The notes under the pieces were generated by a model. The model was not told the DNA's origin. It saw only the letters and a program-made list of their open reading frames with translations, and did no database searches. A stretch of DNA of 35,340 nucleotides from Bradyrhizobium sp. AUGA SZCCT0158 (GTDB lineage: Bacteria; Pseudomonadota; Alphaproteobacteria; Rhizobiales; Xanthobacteraceae). A program made the position numbers and the translations under genes. Below, one piece after another: positions 13,823-23,081 of the stretch. The stretch covers positions 1 through 35,340 of the forward strand of contig NZ_JAFCME010000045.1 in the NCBI RefSeq assembly GCF_018130065.1, given 5' to 3'. Position 1 is the first letter of the stretch; each line of letters opens with the position of its first letter.

Positions 13823-16800
13823 TCACTCGGCCGGATGGCGCGCGATATTTCCCACCGATGCCTCGCCATGCTGCGTCAGCGGCCGGTTACCGGCCAAGGC
13901 GCGCAGCAGCACGTAGAACATCGGCGTAAAGAAAATGCCGAACGCCGTGACGCCGATCATGCCTGAAAACACCGCAACCCCCATGGCATGACGCATCTCG
14001 GAACCTGCGCCGGTGGAGATCACCAGCGGCACCACGCCCATGATGAAGGCAAGCGAGGTCATCAGGATCGGCCGCAGCCGCAAGCGGCTGGCTTCGATCG
14101 CGGCTTGCACGGGCGTACGTCCGGCGAATTCCAGCTCGCGCGCGAACTCCACGATCAGGATGGCATTCTTGGCCGACAGTCCCACCAGCACGATCAACCC
14201 GATCTGCGTGAACACGTTGTTGTCGCCCTTGGTCAGCCAGACGCCGAGCATCGCCGCCAGCAATCCCATCGGCACGATCATGATGATCGACAGCGGCAGG
14301 GTCAGGCTCTCATATTGCGCGGCGAGCACCAGGAATACCAGCAATAGCGCTACCGGAAACACCACCAGCGACGAATTGCCGGCAATGATCTCCTGATACG
14401 TCAGGTCGGTCCACTCGAACGCGATGCCCTTTGGAAAGGTCTCCGCCGCGATTTTCTCGACCACGTCCTGGGCCTGCCCGGTCGAATAGCCGGGCGCCGC
14501 ACCGCCATTGAGATCGGCGGTGAGGAAGCCATTGTAACGCATGGCGCGTTCCGGCCCGGCGCTCTCCTTGATCTTCAGCAGCGCCGACAGCGGCACCATC
14601 TCGCCGGTGTCGGAGCGCACCTTCAACAGCCCGACATCGTCGGCGCGGGCGCGGAATTTTGCGTCCGCCTGCACCCGCACCGAATAGGTGCGGCCGAACT
14701 TGTTGAAGTCGTTGACGTAGAGCGAGCCGAGATAGATCTGCATGGTTTCAAACACGCTGGTCACGGGCACGCTGAGCTGTCGCGCCCGGGTGCGGTCGAT
14801 ATCGGCATAAAGCTGCGGCACGTTGACCTGATAGCTGGAGAACAGTCCGGCCAGTTGCGGCGCCGCGCTGGCCTTGGCGATGAACGCCTTGGTGGCGTCA
14901 TTGAGCGCCTCATAGCCCAGCCCGGCGCGATCCTCGATCTGCAGCTTGAAGCCGCCGATGGTGCCCAGTCCCGCCACCGGCGGCGGCGGGAACATGGCAA
15001 TGAAGGCTTCCTGGATCGCGGAGAACTTGCCGTTGAGCTGGCCGGCGATCGCGCCCGCGCTGAGATTGGCGGCCTTGCGCTCTTCAAAAGGCTTCAAGGT
15101 GACGAACACGATTCCCGAATTGGAGCTGTTGGTAAAACCGTTGATCGACAGGCCGGGAAACGCCACGGCGCTTTCGACGCCCGGCAGCTTCAAGGCGATA
15201 TCGCCCATGCGGCGGATCACCTCTTCGGTGCGGTCCAGCGTCGCGCCATCAGGCAGTTGCGCGAAGCCGACCAGATATTGCTTGTCCTGGCCGGGCACGA
15301 AGCCGCCGGGCACCGCCTTGAACAGGCCAAACGTGACGCCGATCAGCGCGACATAGGCGACCATCACGATCGCCCGCCGCGAGATCACCCGCTTGACGCC
15401 GCCGCCATAGGCTTCGGAACTGCGGTGAAAGAAACGGTTGAAACGCCGGAAGAACCAGCCGAGCACGCGGTCCATGCCGCGGGTCAGCGCGTCCTTTGGC
15501 GCATCGTGGGATTTCAGCAGCACCGCCGCCAGCGCCGGCGACAGCGTCAGCGAATTAAACGCCGAAATCACCGTCGAGATGGCCACCGTCAGCGCGAACT
15601 GCTTGTAGAATTGGCCGGTCAATCCTGTGATGAAAGCCAGCGGCACGAACACCGCGATCAGCACCAGCGCGATCGCGATGATCGGCCCGGTGACTTCCTG
15701 CATTGCCTGATACGCCGCGTCCTTTGGCGTCAATCCCTGCTCGATGTTGCGCTCGACGTTCTCGACCACGACGATGGCGTCATCGACGACGATACCGATC
15801 GCCAGCACCAGCCCGAACAGTGTTAGCGCGTTGATCGAGAAGCCGAACACATGCATGACGGCAAACGTGCCGATGATGGAAACCGGCACCGCGATCAAGG
15901 GAATGATCGACGCACGCCAGGTCTGCAGGAACAGGATGACCACCAGCACCACCAGGGCCACGGCTTCCAATAGCGTGTGCACCACCGCCTCGATCGAGGC
16001 ACGAACGAACTGCGTGGGGTCGTAAACGATGCTGTAATCCATGCCGTCGGGCATGTTCGCCTTGAGCTCGACCATCATCTTGCGGACGGTGTCGGAGATC
16101 TGGATCGCATTGGAACCCGGCGACTGGAAGATCGGCACCGCGACCGCGGACTTGTTGTCCAGCAGCGACCGCAGCGAATAGTCCGCGGCACCGAGCTCGA
16201 TCCGGGCGATGTCGCGCAGCCGCGTGACTTCGCCATTGGCGCCGTTCTTGACGATGATTTCGCCGAACTCCTCTTCGGTCTGCAGCCGTCCCTGCGCGTT
16301 GATGGAAAGCTGCAGATCGAGCCCGACTTCGCTTGGCGACGCGCCGACCACGCCGGCGGCGGCCTGGACGTTTTGGGCCCGGATCTCGCGCACCACGTCG
16401 GAAGCCGACAGCCCGCGCTCGGCGACCTTTTGCGGATCGAGCCAGACCCGCATCGAATAGTCGCCGGAACCGAACAACTGTACCTGGCCGACACCTTCGA
16501 TGCGCGCCAGCCGGTCCTTGACGTTGAGCACGGCATAATTGCGCAAATAGGTCATGTCGTAGCGGCCGTTCGGCGACAACAGATGCACCACCATGGTGAG
16601 GTCGGGCGCGCTCTTGATCGTGGTGATGCCGAGGGTGCGGACCTCGGCGGGCAGCCGCGGCTCGGCCTGCGCCACGCGGTTCTGCACCAGTTGCTGGGCC
16701 TTGTCGGGATCGGTGCCGAGCCGGAACGTGACGTTGAGCGTCATCAATCCGTCGGTCGTGGCCTGGCTGCTCATATAGAGCATGCCTTCGACCCCGTTGA

Positions 16801-17011
16801 TCTGCTCCTCGATCGGCGTCGATACCGTCTCGGCGATAACCTTGGGGTTGGCGCCCGGATATTGCGCGCGCACCACCACCGTCGGCGGCGCCACTTCCGG
16901 GTATTCCGAGATCGGCAGCGCCGGCAGCGACAGCAGTCCCGCCACGAAGATCAGCGTCGACAGCACGCCCGCGAAAATCGGTCGATCGATGAAGAATCTG
17001 GAAAAGTTCAT
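13823..17011 (-). CDS. RND multidrug efflux permease (HAE1 family, MexF-like)
   Basis: The 1062-residue protein begins MNFSRFFIDRPIFAGVLS, the usual start of AcrB/MexF permeases, and has normal family length. Proton-relay residues are present: the Asp pair in GIVVDDAIVVVENVER (TM4) and Lys in SAKNAILIVEFA (TM10). Twelve membrane segments are grouped as in the family, with two large periplasmic loops. These pumps export drugs or hydrophobic compounds through an adaptor and an outer-membrane channel using proton motive force. The adaptor gene lies directly upstream on the same strand; no outer-membrane factor is in the window, so a shared TolC-like channel is expected. The frame extends upstream of the ATG at 17011, but that part has no family similarity. 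Substrate unknown. Confidence 0.95.
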   Translation of the reverse strand: MNFSRFFIDRPIFAGVLSTLIFVAGLLSLPALPISEYPEVAPPTVVVRAQYPGANPKVIAETVSTPIEEQINGVEGMLYMSSQATTDGLMTLNVTFRLGTDPDKAQQLVQNRVAQAEPRLPAEVRTLGITTIKSAPDLTMVVHLLSPNGRYDMTYLRNYAVLNVKDRLARIEGVGQVQLFGSGDYSMRVWLDPQKVAERGLSASDVVREIRAQNVQAAAGVVGASPSEVGLDLQLSINAQGRLQTEEEFGEIIVKNGANGEVTRLRDIARIELGAADYSLRSLLDNKSAVAVPIFQSPGSNAIQISDTVRKMMVELKANMPDGMDYSIVYDPTQFVRASIEAVVHTLLEAVALVVLVVILFLQTWRASIIPLIAVPVSIIGTFAVMHVFGFSINALTLFGLVLAIGIVVDDAIVVVENVERNIEQGLTPKDAAYQAMQEVTGPIIAIALVLIAVFVPLAFITGLTGQFYKQFALTVAISTVISAFNSLTLSPALAAVLLKSHDAPKDALTRGMDRVLGWFFRRFNRFFHRSSEAYGGGVKRVISRRAIVMVAYVALIGVTFGLFKAVPGGFVPGQDKQYLVGFAQLPDGATLDRTEEVIRRMGDIALKLPGVESAVAFPGLSINGFTNSSNSGIVFVTLKPFEERKAANLSAGAIAGQLNGKFSAIQEAFIAMFPPPPVAGLGTIGGFKLQIEDRAGLGYEALNDATKAFIAKASAAPQLAGLFSSYQVNVPQLYADIDRTRARQLSVPVTSVFETMQIYLGSLYVNDFNKFGRTYSVRVQADAKFRARADDVGLLKVRSDTGEMVPLSALLKIKESAGPERAMRYNGFLTADLNGGAAPGYSTGQAQDVVEKIAAETFPKGIAFEWTDLTYQEIIAGNSSLVVFPVALLLVFLVLAAQYESLTLPLSIIMIVPMGLLAAMLGVWLTKGDNNVFTQIGLIVLVGLSAKNAILIVEFARELEFAGRTPVQAAIEASRLRLRPILMTSLAFIMGVVPLVISTGAGSEMRHAMGVAVFSGMIGVTAFGIFFTPMFYVLLRALAGNRPLTQHGEASVGNIARHPAE

Positions 17012-17111
17012 GACACTGTCTCGCTGATATCGGGGCTGCGAAGCGCAGGGGTCCCGGCGCGGCCGACGGTGATCGACCACACGGATTTTCTTCTGTTGTT
17101 TTGCGACATTT

Positions 17112-17139
17112 GCCCGGTGCTTTCGCAAAAGCACCGGGC
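17112..17139. other. 12-bp stem-loop between adaptor and permease genes
   Basis: GCCCGGTGCTTT (17112-17123) and AAAGCACCGGGC (17128-17139) form a perfect 12-bp stem with loop CGCA, 8 bases after the adaptor stop. No U run follows on the minus strand, so it is more likely an mRNA-stability or partial-attenuation element that makes more adaptor than permease. Inferred role. Confidence 0.55.
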
Positions 17140-17147
17140 TCAGATTG

Positions 17148-18356
17148 CTAGCGCTGCGCCACCTCGGTCGCGGAAGAAGCAAAACCCATCGCGACCAATT
17201 CGGGCGCGACCAGCGCACCGGGGCGCACGCGCTGCAGTCCCTTGACCACGATGCGCTCGCCGGCGTGCAGGCCACCGGTCACCACGCGCATGCCGTCGAT
17301 CGATACGCCGAGCGCAACTTCGCGATATTCCGCCTTGCTGTCCTTGTCGACGACCATCACGAATTTCTTGTTCTGGTCGGTGCCGACGGCGCGCTCGCTG
17401 ATCAGCAACACCGGCTCGGCTTTGGGCTGCCCCATCAGCAGCCGCGCGAACTGGCCGGGCATCAGGCGGCCGTCGGCGTTGTCGAACACCGCGCGAACGC
17501 GCACCGTGCCGCTACGCGCGTCGACCTGGTTGTCGATCAGCTGCATCTTTCCCTTGTACGGCATGCCGTCGGAGGTGCCGGTCCCCATCTGCACCGGGAT
17601 GCGTCCGATCTCTGATGGCGTCGATTCATTCGCCAGCGTACGCAACGCGCGCGTCACCACCTGCTCGTCGGCATTGAAGCTGGCGTAAATCGGATTGACC
17701 GAGACCAGCGTGGTCAGCACCGGCGTACCAGGTCCGGCGGCGATCAGATTGCCGACGGTAATCTCGAGCTTGCCGACCCGCCCGGCGACCGGCGCCCGCA
17801 CTTCGGTGTAACCGAGATTGAGTTGTGCCGTTTGCAGCGTCGCCTCGGCCGCCTTCAGATTGGCTTCGGCTTCGCGGTAGGCGTTGACGCGACCGTCAAA
17901 ATCCCGCTGCGAGATCGTGCGCGAATCCGTCAATTGCTGGCCGCGCTCGAAATCGCTCCTGGTGAGGATCAGGCGCGCCTTGGCCGCGGCGACCTGGCCT
18001 TCGGCGCGCGCCACATCGGCCGCATACAGCGACGGATCGATCTGGATCAACAGGTCTCCCTGTTTGACCAGCGCACCCTCCGTAAAGTGGATTTGCTGGA
18101 TAGCGCCTGCGACGCGGGAACGGATTTCGACCCGCTCGACGGCCTCAAGCCGGCCGGAAAACTCGTCCCAGGGCACGGTCTGCCGGGGTGCCACGACGGA
18201 GACCGAGACCGGCAGGGCCGCTGGCGCGGCTGCGGCCGCCACGGCCTGCGCGCTGCCACCTCGGCCGCCCAGGAAGGTCGCGCCGGCGGCGATAGCCAGG
18301 GCGGCCAGAACCAGCCCGGTTCCAACCAAACGTTTGTTTTTGATAATATTTTTCAT
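17148..18356 (-). CDS. RND efflux periplasmic adaptor (membrane fusion protein)
   Basis: The 402-residue adaptor has an N-terminal membrane anchor or signal (VGTGLVLAALAIAAGATFLGG), a biotinyl-lipoyl half (VEIRSRVAGAIQQIHFTEGA), a coiled-coil hairpin (roughly residues 100-160), the second lipoyl half with VRAPVAGRVGKLEITVGN, and the beta-barrel and membrane-proximal domains (DARSGTVRVRAVFDN and GERIVVKGLQRVRPG). It bridges the permease encoded downstream and an outer-membrane channel. The start is taken as ATG 18356, with GGGG about 5 bases upstream; an in-frame ATG at 18371 would add five residues. It is divergent from a TetR regulator, the classical arrangement for RND pumps. Confidence 0.93.
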   Translation of the reverse strand: MKNIIKNKRLVGTGLVLAALAIAAGATFLGGRGGSAQAVAAAAAPAALPVSVSVVAPRQTVPWDEFSGRLEAVERVEIRSRVAGAIQQIHFTEGALVKQGDLLIQIDPSLYAADVARAEGQVAAAKARLILTRSDFERGQQLTDSRTISQRDFDGRVNAYREAEANLKAAEATLQTAQLNLGYTEVRAPVAGRVGKLEITVGNLIAAGPGTPVLTTLVSVNPIYASFNADEQVVTRALRTLANESTPSEIGRIPVQMGTGTSDGMPYKGKMQLIDNQVDARSGTVRVRAVFDNADGRLMPGQFARLLMGQPKAEPVLLISERAVGTDQNKKFVMVVDKDSKAEYREVALGVSIDGMRVVTGGLHAGERIVVKGLQRVRPGALVAPELVAMGFASSATEVAQR

Positions 18357-18500
18357 GATGACCCCAGACATTCGGCGCTGTTCCCCGATTTGAAACAGGC
18401 GGGAGCAGGTACGACACCCGATCCACGTCTACGTTGCAGCGCACACATTCATAACGCTCGGTATAGATGGGCCATCGACATCCCCTGTCAAGTCACTTAT

Positions 18501-18514
18501 CTAACGATCGGTAG
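18501..18514. promoter_or_regulatory. Imperfect palindrome, candidate TetR operator
   Basis: CTAACGATCGGTAG is a near-palindrome centred on CGATCG, with one mismatched pair, located in the 180-base region between the divergent adaptor and TetR genes and 23 bases upstream of the TetR start. Regulators of this group often bind such sites to repress themselves and the pump. Candidate by position and symmetry. Confidence 0.45.
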
Positions 18515-18536
18515 GAAATTGGAGGAGGACCCCATC

Positions 18537-19145
18537 ATGGCCATGGGACGGCCCCGCGAATTCGATGTCGACAAGGCGCTCGACCTGGCGCTCCAGGTGT
18601 TCTGGAGCAAAGGCTATGAAGGCGCGTCGATCGCGGACCTCACCGAAACCATGGGGATCACCAAGCCGAGCCTCTATTCTGCGTTCGGCAACAAGGAAGA
18701 GCTGTTTCGCAAGGCGCTGGATCGGTATGTCGATGGGCCCGGCGGTTACTTCCAGGTCGCGCTGGCCAAGCCGACCATACGCGCCGTGGTGGAGCACCTG
18801 TTGTATGAAAGCGCCGACGCTGTCACGGGCCCCGACCACCCGCCGGGATGTCTGGCGGTCCAGGGCGCGCTGACCTGCGGCGACGCCGCCGAATCCATCA
18901 AGCAGGAACTGGTGTCGCGCCGCGCCAAAGGCGAACAGGATTTGCGCGAGCGCTTCGAGCGGGCGATCGCCGAAGGCGAGCTTCCTCAGGGATCCGACGC
19001 CGCCGATCTCGCGGCCTATCTCTCCGCGATCCTGCAGGGCATGGCGGTGCAGGCGGCTGGTGGAACCACGCGGGAGCAAGTGCGCAAGATCGCCGAGATG
19101 GCGCTGCGCACATGGCCGCCGCCACCTGATTTGGCGACGGTCTGA
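18537..19145 (+). CDS. TetR-family transcriptional regulator of the RND pump
   Basis: The 202-residue protein has an N-terminal TetR helix-turn-helix: REFDVDKALDLALQVFWSKG, then GASIADLTETMGITKPSLYSAFGNKEELFRKAL. The C-terminal helical domain includes PGCLAVQGALTCG, found in a subgroup of TetR repressors (YxaF/LmrA or AcrR-like). It should repress the divergent efflux operon until a ligand binds. The start is fixed by GGAGGAGG (18521-18528) before ATG 18537. The frame remains open far upstream, antisense to the adaptor gene, which is a high-G+C artefact. Confidence 0.92.
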   Translation: MAMGRPREFDVDKALDLALQVFWSKGYEGASIADLTETMGITKPSLYSAFGNKEELFRKALDRYVDGPGGYFQVALAKPTIRAVVEHLLYESADAVTGPDHPPGCLAVQGALTCGDAAESIKQELVSRRAKGEQDLRERFERAIAEGELPQGSDAADLAAYLSAILQGMAVQAAGGTTREQVRKIAEMALRTWPPPPDLATV

Positions 19146-19167
19146 CGCGGCAAACGCGAGGAGAAGG

Positions 19168-21285
19168 TTATACCTCCGCCCTCTCCGCCAATCCCACCGC
19201 CCACAACGCGAACGCATAGGCGATCGCGACCTCGTCGAGCCGGTTGAATCGTCCCGACGCGCCGCCATGGCCGGCGCCCATATTCGTGCGGAGCAATACC
19301 GGGCCGCCGCCGACCATCGTCGCGCGCAACCGCGCGATCCACTTCGCCGGCTCCCAATAGGTGACGCGCGGATCGGTCAAGCCGCCCATCGCGAGGATCA
19401 GCGGATAGTCCTTGGCTTCGATGTTGTCGTAGGGCGAATAGGACAGGATGGTGCGAAAATCCTTCTCGCTCTCGATCGGGTTGCCCCATTCCGGCCATTC
19501 CGGCGGCGTCAGCGGCAGCGTGTCGTCGAGCATCGTATTCAGCACGTCGACGAACGGCACTTCCGCAACGATGCCGGCGAACAATTCGCCGGCGCGGTTG
19601 GCGACCGCACCCATCAGCATGCCGCCGGCGCTGCCGCCATGGCCGACGATGCGCTTTGCGCTGGTGTATTTGGCCTCGATCAACGCACGTCCCGCCGCGG
19701 CAAAATCGTCGAACGTGTTGGTCTTCTTTTCGCGCTTGCCGTCGAGATACCAGCCCCAACCCTTATCGGCGCCGCCGCGGATATGCGCGATCGCGTAGAC
19801 AAAGCCGCGATCGACCAGCGACAGCCGGTTGGCCGCGAACGAGGCCGGCATCGCCATGCCGTAGGAGCCGTAGCCGTACAGCAGCAGCGGCGCGTTGCCG
19901 TCGCGCACGAGATCCTTAGAGTGCAGGATCGAGACCGGCACTTTGGCGCCGTCATGCGCCGTCGCCATGATGCGGGTGGTGACGTAGTCGGCCGGGTTGT
20001 GGCCGGATGGAATCTCCTGCCGCTTTCGCAGCTCTCGCGTTCGCGTCGCCATATCGTAATCATGGACTTCCGATGGCGTCGTCATCGACGAATAGGAAAA
20101 CCGCAAATTGGTGGTTTCGAATTCATAGCCGCCCATGGTGTCGAGCGAATAAGCTGCTTCGTCGAAGGCGATGGCGTGTTCTTCGCCTGACGTGAGATCG
20201 CGGATGATGATCGCGGGCAGCGCGTTGGCACGCTCCAGTCGCACCATGTGTCCGGCGTAAAGCTCGACATCGAGCACATAGATGCCCTCGCGATGCGGGA
20301 TCAAATCGCGCCAGTTGGTGCGCTCAGGCGCCGCCAGCGGCGCGGTCATCACTTTGAAGTCGATCGCGTCATCGGCGTTGGTGAGGATGAACAGCTCGTC
20401 GCCGCGGTCGGCTATCGAATATTGCACGCCTTCCTCGCGGGCCGCTACCAGCCGCGGCGGCGTCTCGGGATGCGCCAGGTCGATCAGGCGCTGCTCGGAG
20501 GTTTCATGGTCGCCGCCTGCGATCACGCAAAACCGTCCGCTGGAGCTTTCATGCAGATGGGTGAACCAGCCGGAATCCGCTTCCTCATAGACCAGCGTGT
20601 CGTCCGCCTGCCGGGTGCCGAGGCGATGCCGCCACACCTGCATCGGCCGGTGATTGTCGTCGAGCTTGACGTAGAAGAAGCTTTGTCCGTCCGTGCTCCA
20701 GACCACGCCGCCATCGGTCTCCTCGACGAGGTCGTCAGAGTCCTTGCCGCTGGCCCAGTCGCGCACGCGAATTGAAAAATATTCCGAGCCCTTGGTGTCG
20801 GCGCTCCAGGCCTGCAGTTTATGGTCAGGCGAATGCCGTGCGCCGCCGAACTTGAAATAGCTGTGGGATGCCGCCAGCGCGTCGCCGTCGAGCACGATCT
20901 CAACGTCGCCGCCGTTGCGCGGGGTGCGGCCGAACATCTCGTGCTGGCCGCCCTCGCGGAATTTGCGCAGGTAAGCGAACGGGCCGTCCGGCGACGGCAC
21001 GCTGGAATCGTCTTCCTTGATGCGTCCGCGCATCTCCGCGACCAGCTGCTTCTGCAGCGGCGAGGTGTGGCCGAGCAGGCTCTCGGTGTAGTCGTTTTCG
21101 CTTTCCAGATATTGCCTGATGTCGGCATCCAGGATCGAGGGATCGCGCAGCACCTCCTGCCATTTGGCGTCCTTGAGCCACGCATAATCGTCCGTCACCG
21201 TGATGCCATGAGTGGTGAAGGAATGCGGGCGGCGCGGCGCCACCGGCGCCTGCAGTGAACGGCCTTTGGTCGTCGATTGGGTCAA
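19168..21285 (-). CDS. ptrB: Oligopeptidase B (prolyl oligopeptidase family, S9A)
   Basis: The 705-residue serine peptidase has an N-terminal seven-bladed propeller with the entry motif TDDYAWLKDAKW and a C-terminal alpha/beta-hydrolase domain. The catalytic triad is visible: Ser552 in GHGGSAGG, Asp638 in GGLTDPRVTYWEP and His673 in GAGHGGASG. The motif RGGADKGWGWYLDGK and the acidic region before the nucleophile fit oligopeptidase B, which cleaves short peptides after Arg or Lys in the cytoplasm; there is no signal peptide. Start is TTG at 21285 with GAGGA close upstream; no ATG is available before conserved sequence. It is convergent with the TetR gene and monocistronic as far as can be seen. 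Confidence 0.92.
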   Translation of the reverse strand: MTQSTTKGRSLQAPVAPRRPHSFTTHGITVTDDYAWLKDAKWQEVLRDPSILDADIRQYLESENDYTESLLGHTSPLQKQLVAEMRGRIKEDDSSVPSPDGPFAYLRKFREGGQHEMFGRTPRNGGDVEIVLDGDALAASHSYFKFGGARHSPDHKLQAWSADTKGSEYFSIRVRDWASGKDSDDLVEETDGGVVWSTDGQSFFYVKLDDNHRPMQVWRHRLGTRQADDTLVYEEADSGWFTHLHESSSGRFCVIAGGDHETSEQRLIDLAHPETPPRLVAAREEGVQYSIADRGDELFILTNADDAIDFKVMTAPLAAPERTNWRDLIPHREGIYVLDVELYAGHMVRLERANALPAIIIRDLTSGEEHAIAFDEAAYSLDTMGGYEFETTNLRFSYSSMTTPSEVHDYDMATRTRELRKRQEIPSGHNPADYVTTRIMATAHDGAKVPVSILHSKDLVRDGNAPLLLYGYGSYGMAMPASFAANRLSLVDRGFVYAIAHIRGGADKGWGWYLDGKREKKTNTFDDFAAAGRALIEAKYTSAKRIVGHGGSAGGMLMGAVANRAGELFAGIVAEVPFVDVLNTMLDDTLPLTPPEWPEWGNPIESEKDFRTILSYSPYDNIEAKDYPLILAMGGLTDPRVTYWEPAKWIARLRATMVGGGPVLLRTNMGAGHGGASGRFNRLDEVAIAYAFALWAVGLAERAEV

Positions 21286-21324
21286 GCGATCCTCGTTTCA
21301 GTCGGTATTGCCACTTGCGCTATT

Positions 21325-21430
21325 GTCATGCGCGGGCCAGAAGCGCGTCTTCGCGCCAAGGACCCGCGCATCCATCAAAAAGAAAGCCTTCCTCAAGCGG
21401 ATGGATTGCCGGGTCAAGCCCGGCAATGAC
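21325..21430. repeat. Palindromic repeat, GTCATGCGCGGG / CCCGGCAATGAC type
   Basis: GTCATGCGCGGG...CCCGCGCATCCATC on the left and GATGGATTGCCGGGTCAAG...CCGGCAATGAC on the right form a typical Bradyrhizobium palindromic element with a central A-rich segment. It lies upstream of oligopeptidase B, in the 370-base gene-free stretch 21286-21655. Confidence 0.75.
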
Positions 21431-21460
21431 GGCAATTGGCTGTTGGGCATTATATCGGAA

Positions 21461-21504
21461 CCCGTTACCCATGTCTCCGAACACCCGTTACCCATCTCTC
21501 CGGA
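21461..21504. repeat. Tandem direct repeat of CCCGTTACCCAT-x-TCTCCG
   Basis: Two 21-base copies (21461-21481 and 21484-21504) differ at two positions, with a 23-base period. The sequence resembles what I remember next to IS481/IS3-type integrases, so it may be a remnant of an insertion-sequence end, but no transposase is present. Confidence 0.5.
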
Positions 21505-21513
21505 CCGTATACT

Positions 21514-21628
21514 TGTCCCGGCCATCCACGTCTTTCGTGCTTTAGGTGAAAGCCCAGACGTGGATGCCCGGCAACGCAGACAAGTTTACGCGGTCTGCGC
21601 AAGGCAGACCGCTTCGGCCGGGCATGAC
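21514..21628. repeat. Palindromic repeat flanking the aminotransferase gene
   Basis: TCCCGGCCATCCACGTCTTT (left) and AGACGTGGATGCCCGG (right) pair, followed by a small hairpin (GCGGTCTGC/GCAGACCGC) and a GCCGGGCATGACGG end. It belongs to the same broad class of dispersed repeats and may end transcription from the aminotransferase gene, which stops at 21656. Confidence 0.6.
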
Positions 21629-21655
21629 GGTGCGTTGGATATTATAAAGCGTTTC

Positions 21656-22840
21656 TCACGCGCTCACGCTTTCGCCGAGCCATTCGATCGCGGCTTCGGT
21701 TCCGCCCTTGCCATGGGGGATGTTGAGGGCGTTGAGGCCGACTTCGATGACGCCGAGCGTGCCCAGGATCATCGGTGCATTGACGTGGCCCATATGTGCG
21801 ATGCGGAATGCCTGGCCGGAGAGGTCGCCAATGCCGGTCCCCAGCACCACGCCGCATTTTTCCTTGCAATAGCGCTGCAGCGCGGCGGGGTCGTGGCCGT
21901 TCACCGTCACCGTCGTCACGGTGTTGGAGCGCTCGTTTGCTTCCGCGATGTTGAAGCCGATGACCTGGCCCTCGGCCCAGACCGCGACAGCGCGGCGAAC
22001 CGCTTCGGCGAGCAGCCGGTGGCGCAGGAAGGCATTTTCCAGGCCTTCGGCGTGGAGCATGTCGATCGCCTTGCGCAGCGCGAACAGGAGATGCACCGGC
22101 GCCGTGCCGGCATATTTGCGGTAATGCTCGCTGCCATCGCGCTCGGTCCAGTCCCAATAGGGCGTGCGCAGGTTTGCCTTCTTGTGCACCTCGCGAGCGC
22201 GGTCGTTGGCGGCGACGAAGCCGAGGCCCGGAGGCGTCATCAGGCCCTTCTGCGAACCGGACATCGCGACATCGATGCCCCAGGCGTCCATCTCGAACGG
22301 CACGCAGCCGAGCGAGGCAACGGTGTCGACCATGAAGAGCGCGGGATGACCCGACGCCTTGATCGCCTTGCCGATCGCTTCGACGTCGTTATAGGCGCCC
22401 GAAGCGGTATCGATCTGCACGGCGACGATGGCCTTGATCTTGTGCTCCTTGTCCAGCTTGAGGCGCGCCTCGACTTCGGCCGGGCGGATCGCGCGGCGCC
22501 AGTCGCCTTTCAGCACCTCGACCTCGGCGCCCATCGCGGCCGCGGCATTGCCCCAGCCGATCGCGAAGCGGCCGCTTTCCAGCACCAGCACCTTGTCGCC
22601 CCGCGACAGCACGTTGGAGAGCGTCGCTTCCCACGCGCCATGGCCATTGGCGATGTAGATGTAGGAGTGGCCCTTGGTCGCGAACAGTTTTGAGAGATCG
22701 CCGAGCAGGCCGTGCGTCAGGTCCAGCATCTCTTTGGAATAAATATCGAGCGCCGGACGGTGCATCGCCTGAAGCACTTCGTCGGGCATGGTGGTGGGTC
22801 CGGGGATGGCCAGAAATTCCCGGCCCGCGCGAACGGTCAT
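21656..22840 (-). CDS. Class V PLP aminotransferase, serine/alanine-glyoxylate type
   Basis: The 394-residue enzyme starts with FLAIPGPTTMPDEVLQAM, the usual opening of serine-glyoxylate and alanine-glyoxylate aminotransferases. PLP-binding features include the NGHGAWEA loop (about 65-72), Asp172 in VDTVASLG and the Schiff-base Lys198 in SGSQKGLMTPPGL. The enzyme likely transfers an amino group from serine or alanine to glyoxylate, giving glycine. This serves one-carbon metabolism or glyoxylate removal; glyoxylate could come from glycolate if the operon at 8.4-13.7 kb makes glycolaldehyde, but they are far apart and the link is speculative. ATG 22840 has AAGGAATAAG upstream. Confidence 0.88.
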   Translation of the reverse strand: MTVRAGREFLAIPGPTTMPDEVLQAMHRPALDIYSKEMLDLTHGLLGDLSKLFATKGHSYIYIANGHGAWEATLSNVLSRGDKVLVLESGRFAIGWGNAAAAMGAEVEVLKGDWRRAIRPAEVEARLKLDKEHKIKAIVAVQIDTASGAYNDVEAIGKAIKASGHPALFMVDTVASLGCVPFEMDAWGIDVAMSGSQKGLMTPPGLGFVAANDRAREVHKKANLRTPYWDWTERDGSEHYRKYAGTAPVHLLFALRKAIDMLHAEGLENAFLRHRLLAEAVRRAVAVWAEGQVIGFNIAEANERSNTVTTVTVNGHDPAALQRYCKEKCGVVLGTGIGDLSGQAFRIAHMGHVNAPMILGTLGVIEVGLNALNIPHGKGGTEAAIEWLGESVSA

Positions 22841-22927
22841 TTTTCTTATTCCTTATCGGTGGAACGCGGAATCAAGGCGCCCGAGGTTTGGTAGGACTGG
22901 AGCATGACAATAATCGATTGAAACCTT

Positions 22928-23072
22928 CATTGCGAGCGCAGCGAAGCAATCCAGAATCACAAATAGGGAATGGATTGCTCCGAGGAAGGCCTTGCTGCTC
23001 CGTGCAATGGCCGCACCCTTCTATCTCGTCGTCCCGGCCCAGTGCGCAATTGCGCACGGGGGTCGGGACGAC
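22928..23072. repeat. Two adjacent dispersed repeats, CATTGCGAGCGCAGCGAAGC and GTCGTCCCG types
   Basis: At 22928-22983 CATTGCGAGCGCAGCGAAGC..AATCC pairs loosely with GGATTGCTCCGAGG. At 23028-23072 outer arms GTCGTCCCG and CGGGACGAC enclose a perfect 16-base palindrome GTGCGCAATTGCGCAC (23042-23057). Both resemble Bradyrhizobium intergenic repeats. They fill the gap between the aminotransferase gene and the gene ending at 23082. Confidence 0.7.
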
Positions 23073-23081
23073 AGCCATTGG

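Noticed and set aside
15977..17245. 422-codon plus-strand frame antisense to the RND permease
   Set aside because: His/Arg/Asp-rich artefact of high-G+C third positions; the minus-strand permease is unambiguous.
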